Of a stretch of DNA of 7,817 nucleotides, positions 1-4,419 are shown one piece after another. This stretch comes from Alphaproteobacteria bacterium (lineage in GTDB: Bacteria > Pseudomonadota > Alphaproteobacteria > Rhizobiales > Aestuariivirgaceae): positions 1 to 7,817 of the forward strand of contig JAJRRZ010000121.1 in NCBI GenBank assembly GCA_024279045.1, given 5' to 3'. Position 1 is the first letter of the stretch, and each line of letters starts with the position of its first letter. The position numbers were made by a program, and so were the translations under genes. The notes under the pieces were generated by a model. It did no database searches. It was not told the DNA's origin and saw only the letters and a list, made by a program, of their open reading frames with translations.

Positions 1-427
1 CCACCCTGCCCGTTTCAGCCGCCGCCACCAGCAGATCGGTCTGGCGGCACAGGAAGGCGGGGATCTGCAAGATGTCCACCACCTCGGCCACCTTGGCGCA
101 CTGTTCCGGCCAGTGCACATCGGTCAGCACGGGCAGGCCGAAGCGCTCGCGAATTTCGGCAAAAATGTCCAGCGCCGGCTCCAGGCCGATACCCCGCGCG
201 CTGCTCAACGAGGTGCGGTTGGCCTTGTCGAAGGACGACTTGAAAACCACCGCGATGCCTTGCGCCTGCGCCAGTTCGGCCAGGCGCTCCGCCAGCATCA
301 GCGCATGTTCGCGCGATTCCAGCTGGCACGGCCCGGCGATGAGCGACAGCGGCAAATCGTTGCCGAAGCGCACGTTGCCGGCCTCCACCACGGCATTGGG
401 TTTTTCCACGGGAGCGTTCATGTTCAT
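1..427 (-). CDS. kdsA: 3-deoxy-8-phosphooctulonate synthase (KdsA), 5' part, truncated by window edge
   Basis: The enzyme condenses phosphoenolpyruvate with arabinose-5-phosphate to give Kdo-8-phosphate, the precursor of the Kdo sugar of lipopolysaccharide; it is cytosolic. The first 142 codons are visible, about half of the usual 280 or so. Landmarks are GNDLPLSLIAGPCQLES (residues 22-38), VFKSSFDKANRTS (61-73) and LQIPAFLCRQTDLL (120-133), the PEP and sugar-phosphate binding loops. The cysteine of AGPC (Cys34) is the metal ligand of metal-dependent KdsA enzymes; the metal-independent E. coli type has Asn there (recalled family knowledge). I chose the ATG at 427; a second ATG is two codons in (421) and a GTG three codons upstream (436). 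A weak AGG lies 8 nt before ATG427. The gene follows rpoZ on the same strand, but a strong terminator lies between them. Confidence 0.95.
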   Translation of the reverse strand, partial: MNMNAPVEKPNAVVEAGNVRFGNDLPLSLIAGPCQLESREHALMLAERLAELAQAQGIAVVFKSSFDKANRTSLSSARGIGLEPALDIFAEIRERFGLPVLTDVHWPEQCAKVAEVVDILQIPAFLCRQTDLLVAAAETGRV

Positions 428-480
428 GCAGTGCACCTGTGTAACGCCGTTCCTGACAATGGAGGCGGAGCTGCCTCCAT
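424..480 (-). other. Possible 18-codon leader ORF overlapping kdsA start
   Basis: An ATG at 480-478 opens a small frame, MEAAPPPLSGTALHRCTA, whose TGA (426-424) overlaps the kdsA ATG in the arrangement ATGA, the classic geometry for translational coupling. No Shine-Dalgarno sequence precedes it: the T-tract of the rpoZ terminator lies directly upstream. The peptide matches nothing I recognise. Chance is a fair explanation in GC-rich DNA. Confidence 0.2.
459..480 (-). promoter_or_regulatory. Perfect stem-loop in kdsA leader
   Basis: ATGGAGGC and GCCTCCAT form a perfect 8-bp stem around a 6-nt loop, 31 nt upstream of the kdsA ATG. No T-tract follows on the minus strand, so it is not a terminator for that strand. 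It could be a leader or mRNA-stabilising hairpin, or an operator palindrome. Confidence 0.4.
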
Positions 481-489
481 GAAACACGC

Positions 490-516
490 AAAAACGCCCG
501 CGCCGGGCGCGGGCGT
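490..516 (-). terminator. Rho-independent terminator of rpoZ
   Basis: A perfect 10-bp stem (ACGCCCGCGC with GCGCGGGCGT, 494-516) with a 3-nt loop is followed on the minus strand by a run of five T (494-490) and then GCG. It starts 18 nt after the rpoZ stop codon. GC-rich stem, short loop and T-run make a textbook intrinsic terminator in the rpoZ direction. Confidence 0.88.
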
Positions 517-533
517 CGATATCGCATTCGCGC

Positions 534-932
534 TCAGTAGCCGGAACGCTGCGAGCCGGGGCTTTCCGCCGGCGGCAGACCTTCCAGCCCCATCAGCAGC
601 TCCTCCTCGCTCATGCGCTCGCCTTCCACCACATCCTCGGCAGATTCCTCCGCCTGCTGCTGGCCTGCCAGCAGCGGCGCTTCGGAAGGCTCTGCCTCGT
701 CCACTTCCGCGTGCTTCTGCAGCGTATGAATGAGCTGCTCCTGCAGATCTTCCGGCACAATGGTGCCCTCGGCGATCTCGCGCAGCGCAACAACGGAGTT
801 CTTGTCGTTGTCGCGCTCCACGGTCAGCGGCGCGCCTTGCGCCAGCTGCCGGGCACGAAACGCCGCCAGCAGCACCAGATCGAAACGATTGGGAACCTTC
901 TCGATGCAGTCTTCTACGGTTACACGGGCCAT
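534..932 (-). CDS. rpoZ: DNA-directed RNA polymerase omega subunit
   Basis: The omega subunit helps fold and recruit the beta-prime subunit into RNA polymerase and, in many proteobacteria, contributes to ppGpp binding. The product is 132 aa. The N-terminus MARVTVEDCIEKVPNRFDLV followed by LLAAFRARQL is the conserved omega core, and DNDKNSVVALREIAEGTI (residues 41-58) continues it. From about residue 75 an acidic, low-complexity tail (AEVDEAEPSEA, then GERMSEEELLMGLEGLPP) extends beyond the roughly 90 aa of E. coli omega; such tails are usual in Alphaproteobacteria. The ATG at 932 is set by the family N-terminus; a GGAG lies somewhat far upstream. In many alphaproteobacteria rpoZ is followed by relA/spoT; here a terminator and kdsA follow. 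A candidate promoter is at 1064-1092. Confidence 0.96.
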   Translation of the reverse strand: MARVTVEDCIEKVPNRFDLVLLAAFRARQLAQGAPLTVERDNDKNSVVALREIAEGTIVPEDLQEQLIHTLQKHAEVDEAEPSEAPLLAGQQQAEESAEDVVEGERMSEEELLMGLEGLPPAESPGSQRSGY

Positions 933-978
933 CTCAGATTCAGCTCCGAATTGCTAAGTGGCGATGGACGGCATGGCC

Positions 979-998
979 TGCCGTTTCACGCAACGGCA
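979..998 (-). promoter_or_regulatory. Small hairpin in rpoZ leader
   Basis: TGCCGTT and AACGGCA form a perfect 7-bp stem with a 6-nt loop, 46 nt upstream of the rpoZ start, just downstream of the larger hairpin at 1016-1038. No T-run follows. It would lie in the 5' untranslated region of rpoZ if the promoter at 1064-1092 is used. Confidence 0.35.
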
Positions 999-1009
999 TG
1001 CACAACGGC

Positions 1010-1038
1010 AAAAGAGTGCCGCCCGCAACGGGCGGCAC
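1010..1038 (-). terminator. Terminator-like hairpin between LD-transpeptidase and rpoZ
   Basis: GTGCCGCCCG and CGGGCGGCAC form a perfect 10-bp stem with a 3-nt loop (1016-1038), followed on the minus strand by TCTTTTG. It points in the direction of both the LD-transpeptidase and rpoZ. Before the insertion at 1112-1320 it would have lain about 64 nt after the LD-transpeptidase stop, so it is probably that gene's terminator. It is also downstream of the best rpoZ promoter, so it could act as an attenuator or leader hairpin. The T-run is shorter than in the rpoZ terminator. Confidence 0.6.
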
Positions 1039-1063
1039 ACATTCACAACTGTCTCTCGGTCAA

Positions 1064-1092
1064 CTTATACACCCGGCTCACCCTGCTGGCAA
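1064..1092 (-). promoter_or_regulatory. Sigma70-type promoter reading toward rpoZ
   Basis: On the minus strand TTGCCA (1092-1087) is separated by exactly 17 nt from TATAAG (1069-1064): 5 of 6 matches in each box at optimal spacing. The start of transcription would be near 1057, giving a leader of about 125 nt that contains both hairpins at 1016-1038 and 979-998. It lies 20 bp downstream of the left end of the inserted element, so the insertion did not break the core promoter but replaced everything upstream of it. Confidence 0.55.
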
Positions 1093-1111
1093 TATCGAGG
1101 CTTAGTCTTCG

Positions 1112-1129
1112 CAGGGCTATCGCATTTGG
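1112..1129 (+). repeat. Left terminal inverted repeat of the MITE-like element
   Basis: This copy reads CAGGGCTATCGCATTTGG and pairs with 1301-1318 at 17 of 18 positions. It abuts the left copy of the 8-bp direct repeat (1104-1111). Confidence 0.75.
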
Positions 1130-1173
1130 CATCAATGAACGTTACATGTGTGCAGCAACGTCTCCATTTCACA

Positions 1174-1257
1174 TCATGCCCGGGCTTGACCCGAGCATCC
1201 AGAGTGGCAGACGCCTGACCCCACCATTCTGGATTGCCGGCTCAAGCCCGGCAATGA
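1174..1257. repeat. REP doublet (REPIN-like), alphaproteobacterial intergenic repeat
   Basis: Two 34-bp arms (1174-1207 and 1224-1257) are inverted copies of each other matching at 27 of 34 positions, with a 16-bp spacer. Each arm contains its own hairpin: TGCCCGGG/CCCGAGCA around CTTGA on the left (one mismatch) and TTGCCGG/CCGGCAA around a 7-nt loop on the right. The pattern GCCCGGGCTTGACCC ... GGCAATGACG recalls a dispersed repeat common between genes in alphaproteobacterial genomes. REP doublets are moved by RAYT-type transposases in some groups; none is present here. It lies wholly inside the larger inverted-repeat element. Confidence 0.75.
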
Positions 1258-1300
1258 CGAACAGGGAGAGCATTTTTTCAAGCCACCCATCGCAAATGTC

Positions 1301-1318
1301 CCAAATGCGATTGCCCTG
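1301..1318 (-). repeat. Right terminal inverted repeat of the MITE-like element
   Basis: On the minus strand it reads CAGGGCAATCGCATTTGG. Its inner half is also part of a 6-bp hairpin ATCGCA/TGCGAT with an 11-nt loop (1289-1311) that the left end lacks. Two bases (1319-1320) separate it from the right 8-bp direct repeat at 1321-1328. Confidence 0.72.
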
Positions 1319-2134
1319 TCAGTCTTCGACAACCACCCGCGCGCCGATTTTCACCTTTTCATACAGTTCGCTGACCTCGTCATTGAGCATGCGGATACAG
1401 CCCGAAGAGACGAACTTGCCGATGGAGCGTGGATTGTTGGTGCCATGAATGCGGTATAGCGTGCTTCCGATATACAGCGCCCGCGCACCGAGCGGATTGT
1501 CCGGCCCGCCGGGCATCACGTCGGGCAACTTGCGGCCATACTTGGCAAGTTCGCGCTTTTTCATCTCTTCCGGCGGACGCCATTCGGGCCATTTTTTCTT
1601 ATCCGTAATGCGGTGCCGCCCCGTCCAAGTGAAGCCTTCACGCCCCACGCCAACACCATATTTCTCCGCCTTGCCTCCGGGCAACACGTAGTAGAGCGCA
1701 CGTTCGCGCGTTTTCACCAGGATGGAGCCGGGCTTCATCTTGCGCTTGAACGGCACGATGGTCTTTCCCAGATAGCGGCCATTGGCATAGATCTGCCCCT
1801 CGCGCCGCTGCGGCTGACTTCTGGAAACGCTGCCAAGCAACGTAGCCACACGCACATCGCGCTTCTTGTCCCGCACTTCCGTGCGAGCGGCAGGGCGCAC
1901 CTTGGCCGCATTGCGCCGCGCGGAAGTGAAATTCACCTTGCGCCGAGGCTTCTTGACGCGCGACACTCGCCGCACCTGAACGAATTTGTAGCGCACTGCC
2001 TTGCGCTTGGCCCTGGTTTTCTTGTCGTTCACTGGCGCCGCCTGCGCCTCGCCACCTGTGGCCTGTTGCCACGCAGGCGCGCCCGCCAACAGAAAGCCGC
2101 CCGCCAGCAGCGAAATCATGATCCGTTTGAGCAT
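1319..2134 (-). CDS. Secreted LD-transpeptidase, YkuD domain
   Basis: LD-transpeptidases form 3-3 cross-links in peptidoglycan or attach lipoproteins or outer-membrane proteins to it, acting in the periplasm. The protein is 271 aa from the ATG at 2134, chosen because AAGGA stands 7 nt upstream and a signal peptide begins there (MLKRIMISLLAGGFLLAGAP, likely cleavage after AQA near residue 32); a longer frame to 2218 has no such support. Residues 38-110 are a strongly basic linker rich in Arg and Lys. The YkuD domain spans about 136-270, with catalytic motif IHGTNNPRSIGKFVSSGCIRM split as His230 (IHGTN) and Cys246 (SSGCIRM). Which reaction it performs cannot be told from sequence. It lies 123 nt downstream of folK on the same strand. 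Its stop codon sits at the junction with the MITE-like element. Confidence 0.92.
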   Translation of the reverse strand: MLKRIMISLLAGGFLLAGAPAWQQATGGEAQAAPVNDKKTRAKRKAVRYKFVQVRRVSRVKKPRRKVNFTSARRNAAKVRPAARTEVRDKKRDVRVATLLGSVSRSQPQRREGQIYANGRYLGKTIVPFKRKMKPGSILVKTRERALYYVLPGGKAEKYGVGVGREGFTWTGRHRITDKKKWPEWRPPEEMKKRELAKYGRKLPDVMPGGPDNPLGARALYIGSTLYRIHGTNNPRSIGKFVSSGCIRMLNDEVSELYEKVKIGARVVVED

Positions 2135-2232
2135 GGTGATGTCCTTCCCCGTACGCCACGCAAAGGCAGCGCAAATCCAAAGACGGCGCCATTCAAAGGC
2201 GGCCTCTTGAGTCGTCATTCGAACACCGGAAG

Positions 2233-2261
2233 AGTTGACGCAGGCAACCGCCGCATGTCAA
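2233..2261 (-). promoter_or_regulatory. Candidate promoter for the LD-transpeptidase gene
   Basis: On the minus strand TTGACA (2261-2256, which includes the folK stop) is followed after 17 nt by TCAACT (2238-2233). The -35 box is perfect but the -10 box matches only 3 of 6, so this is tentative. The alternative is cotranscription with folK. Confidence 0.3.
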
Positions 2262-2899
2262 TAGCCGCGCCACTCTTGCGCCCCAACCGCACCGAAATGT
2301 GAACACATTGCTTTTTCGACAGGTTTGAGAGGCTGACACGCAGCCACCGCGCGCCCGTGCAGGCGCGCCAGCAGGGTGCTGGCCGTTGCCCCCAGCAGCG
2401 GGTGCCGCCAGTCCGGCGCGACCTCCACCAGCGGCAACAACACGAAGGAGCGCTCCACCAATCCCGGATGCGGCAGCACCAGCCCCCGCCGCTGCCACCT
2501 GTGCGCGCTCCGGCCCCGCGCGCCTCTGCCCATGCCCACTGGCCGCGCCACGATGCCACTGCCGTCGGATCGGTCGGCAGCCAGCAGGTCGATGTCCAGC
2601 GCCCGCGCGCCCCAGTCCACACCACGCAGGCGCCCGGCGGCGCGCTCCAGCATCACCAGTTGCTGCAACATCCCGTGCGGCGCCAGTGCCGTGCGCACCA
2701 TCACCACGGCGTTGAGAAACGGCGGCTGACGCAAAATGCCGAACGGAGCACTGCGCCACAGGCCGGAAACCCCCAGCACTTCCACCTGTTCCAGCGCCGC
2801 CAGTTCGGCCACGGCCCGGTCCAGCGCCTGTTGCGGCGCACCCCAGCGCCCGCACACGTTGGCGCCCAGCCCCAGAAACATTCGATATATTTTCGGCAT
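2258..2899 (-). CDS. folK: 2-amino-4-hydroxy-6-hydroxymethyldihydropteridine diphosphokinase (HPPK)
   Basis: HPPK transfers pyrophosphate from ATP to hydroxymethyl-dihydropterin in folate synthesis; cytosolic. It is 213 aa from the ATG at 2899, which has AGAGG 5 nt upstream. Visible signatures: FLGLGANVCG near the N-terminus (residues 9-17), LWRSAPFGILRQPPFLNAVV (48-66), AAGRLRGVDWGARALDIDLL (87-106) with the Mg-binding DID, and LVLPHPGLVERSFVLLPLVE (140-159). Typical HPPKs are about 160-180 aa. The extra length comes from an Arg/Gly-rich insertion at about 111-139, between the DID motif and the LPHP loop, and a C-terminal tail of about 30 residues after the usual end. It is divergent from the NYN gene and upstream of the LD-transpeptidase. 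Confidence 0.93.
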   Translation of the reverse strand: MPKIYRMFLGLGANVCGRWGAPQQALDRAVAELAALEQVEVLGVSGLWRSAPFGILRQPPFLNAVVMVRTALAPHGMLQQLVMLERAAGRLRGVDWGARALDIDLLAADRSDGSGIVARPVGMGRGARGRSAHRWQRRGLVLPHPGLVERSFVLLPLVEVAPDWRHPLLGATASTLLARLHGRAVAACQPLKPVEKAMCSHFGAVGAQEWRGY

Positions 2900-2971
2900 G
2901 TTTTCCTCTGCTTCTTCATCACCTGATGAAATGCTGGTCATGATTGCGTGAATACGAGCCTTGCGGCGCCA

Positions 2972-3035
2972 ATATGCTTGACGGCATCCATATGCTTTGG
3001 CAGTCCATGTAATGGATACTGTTCCGGATAGTGTT
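2972..3035. promoter_or_regulatory. Short direct repeats in the folK / NYN divergent intergenic region
   Basis: The 253-bp gap between the divergent starts (2900-3152) holds ATATGCTT twice (2972-2979 and 2990-2997, period 18) and GGATACTGTT / GGATAGTGTT (3014-3023 and 3026-3035, one mismatch, period 12). Spacings near one to two helical turns suit a regulator binding in tandem. No convincing -35/-10 pair was found on either strand in this gap. Confidence 0.25.
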
Positions 3036-3069
3036 GCACCTTCAACAGACACATTTCATTCATCACGTC

Positions 3070-3085
3070 ATTCCCCCGCGGGGAT
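3070..3085. repeat. Small GC palindrome, possible REP remnant
   Basis: CCCCGCGGGG (3074-3083) is a perfect palindrome, extended to TCCCC-CGC-GGGGA and preceded by GTCAT. The layout is reminiscent of a single arm of GTCATTCCC-type intergenic repeats, but no second arm is nearby. It lies between folK and the NYN gene. Confidence 0.3.
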
Positions 3086-3152
3086 GCACCCCTTTCCGGC
3101 ACGGCGTCCGATTTTCCGCACCCATCACAACCGCCTGGTCAGGAAAACCGAC

Positions 3153-3746
3153 ATGCATCTTTACAAGGACGAGCGAACCGCGCTGTATCTCGACGGTTCC
3201 AACCTCTACGCCACGGCCCGCACGCTGAATTTCGACATCGACTACAAGAAGCTGCTGGCCTGGTTTCGCGAACGCACGCGCCTGATCCGCGCCATCTACT
3301 ACACCGCCCTGCTGGATGAGGCCGAATACTCCCCCCTGCGCCCGCTCATCGACTGGCTGGACTACAACGGATACATGGTCGTTACCAAGCCGGTGAAGGA
3401 GTTCACCGACAGCCAGGGGCGGCGCAAGATCAAGGGCAACATGGACATCGAGCTGGCCGTGGACATGATGCGCCTGGCCCCGAAGCTGGACCATGTCATT
3501 CTCTTCTCCGGCGATGGCGACTTCCGCTCGCTGGTGGAGGCCGTGCAGGACATGGGCTGCCGTGTTTCCGTCATTTCTTCGGTGCAGACCAAACCGGCCA
3601 TGATTGCCGATGAACTGCGCCGCCAGGCCGACGAGTTCGTCGAGCTGGACGAAATGAAGGACATCATTGGCCGCCCGCCACGCCCGCGCCCACCGGAAGA
3701 GGATTACGCTCCCGCCGGGCCGGCAGACATGGAAATCGATGACTGA
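3153..3746 (+). CDS. NYN domain protein, LabA/DUF88-type putative ribonuclease
   Basis: NYN proteins share the PIN-like nuclease fold, and several members cleave RNA with bound metal; the target of this one is unknown. Length 197 aa. Acidic active-site signatures are in order: ALYLDGSNLYATAR with Asp14 and Asn17, KIKGNMDIELAVDMM with Asp98 and Asp104, and ILFSGDGDFRSLVEAV with Asp121 and Asp123. The domain runs from about residue 8 to 165; the last 25 residues are a Pro/acid-rich tail (RPPRPRPPEE). The ATG at 3153 has AGGA 8 nt upstream; the frame is open back to 2997, but that part shows no family similarity. The stop overlaps the start of the glycosylase gene, so the two are coupled. The gene is found near rpoZ and folK in other alphaproteobacteria, from memory. 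Confidence 0.9.
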   Translation: MHLYKDERTALYLDGSNLYATARTLNFDIDYKKLLAWFRERTRLIRAIYYTALLDEAEYSPLRPLIDWLDYNGYMVVTKPVKEFTDSQGRRKIKGNMDIELAVDMMRLAPKLDHVILFSGDGDFRSLVEAVQDMGCRVSVISSVQTKPAMIADELRRQADEFVELDEMKDIIGRPPRPRPPEEDYAPAGPADMEIDD

Positions 3747-4416
3747 CGCCAGTGGCAACACGAGCGGCGGCAGGAACAAGCACCTGCCGCCGCCAGACTG
3801 CCGTCTGTGCCCGCGGCTGGCGGATTTCCTGGCCGAACAGCGCAAGTCGCATCCCGACTGGTTCAATGCTCCGGTGCCACCTTTCGGCCCTGATGATGCA
3901 CGGTTGGCCATCATCGGCCTGGCGCCTGGCCTGCGTGGCGCCAACCGCACGGGCCGCCCCTTCACTGGTGATTTTGCCGGCGAACTTCTATATGGCACGC
4001 TGAAACGCCATGGCCTGGCCCGTGGCGCCTACTCCGCACGCGCCGATGACGGGCTGCAACTGATCGATACCGTCATCATCAACGCCGTGCGCTGCGTGCC
4101 GCCCCAGAACAGGCCGACTCCAGCGGAAATCCGCTCCTGCAACCGTTTTCTGGAGGCAGAATTCGGGGCAAGGCCCACGTTGCGCGTCATCCTCGCGCTG
4201 GGCCGCGTGGCGCATGACGCGGTGCTGATGGCCCATGGCCTGGTGCGCGCGCGCCATCCCTTTGCGCATGGGGCAGAGCATCGGCTACCCGGCGGACGGC
4301 TACTCATCGACAGTTACCACTGCTCGCGCTACAACACGCAAACCGGGCGACTGACGGCGCAGATGTTCGATCAGGTGATTGCTCGCGTCAAGGCCGCGTT
4401 GGGCACGGATGACTGA
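3739..4416 (+). CDS. Uracil-DNA glycosylase, family 5 (UDGb-like), iron-sulfur type
   Basis: It removes uracil and related damaged bases from DNA as the first step of base excision repair. Product 225 aa. Four cysteines, CRLC (21, 24), Cys119 and Cys134, fit the 4Fe-4S cluster of family 4/5 enzymes. Motif A is GLAPGLRGANRTGRPFTGD (60-78), the family 5 form without the catalytic Asp/Asn of families 1 and 4. Motif B is SYHCSRYNTQTGRLT (192-206), where Cys replaces the Pro of the usual HPS. The ATG at 3739 overlaps the NYN stop by 8 nt (ATGACTGA), and the family N-terminus begins just after it. The 3' end faces the DUF2336 gene with a 3-bp gap. Confidence 0.92.
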   Translation: MTDASGNTSGGRNKHLPPPDCRLCPRLADFLAEQRKSHPDWFNAPVPPFGPDDARLAIIGLAPGLRGANRTGRPFTGDFAGELLYGTLKRHGLARGAYSARADDGLQLIDTVIINAVRCVPPQNRPTPAEIRSCNRFLEAEFGARPTLRVILALGRVAHDAVLMAHGLVRARHPFAHGAEHRLPGGRLLIDSYHCSRYNTQTGRLTAQMFDQVIARVKAALGTDD

Positions 4417-4419
4417 ACA

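Larger units (their letters stand above)
1112..1320. mobile_element. MITE-like non-coding element with 18-bp terminal inverted repeats and 8-bp target duplication
   Basis: CAGGGC-T-ATCGCATTTGG at 1112-1129 is repeated in inverted orientation at 1318-1301 with one mismatch (A for T). Immediately outside is AGTCTTCG as a direct repeat: 1104-1111 on the left, 1321-1328 on the right (two extra bases, TC, sit between the right inverted repeat and its flank). Size about 209 bp, no ORF of its own, two inverted ends and an 8-bp target duplication fit a MITE mobilised in trans by an insertion sequence; I cannot name the parent family. The right target copy overlaps the end of the LD-transpeptidase gene. 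Excising the element plus one target copy joins its last codon GAC to TAA, so the ancestral stop was TAA and the element now supplies the GA of TGA. The centre holds a REP doublet (1174-1257). Confidence 0.75.

Noticed and set aside
933..1111. Possible tRNA or known small RNA between rpoZ and the element
   Set aside because: No cloverleaf, CCA end or recognisable RNA family; only the promoter and hairpins could be supported.
1270..1282. T-run CATTTTTTCA on the plus strand after the right REP arm as a terminator
   Set aside because: It is 13 nt or more from the stem, and no plus-strand gene lies upstream.
2135..2218. Longer start for the LD-transpeptidase
   Set aside because: The extra 28 residues would bury the signal peptide and lack a ribosome binding site; ATG 2134 has AAGGA at good spacing.
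3063..3998. A 311-codon minus-strand frame opposite the NYN and glycosylase genes
   Set aside because: No recognisable motif, and it covers two well-supported genes on the other strand.
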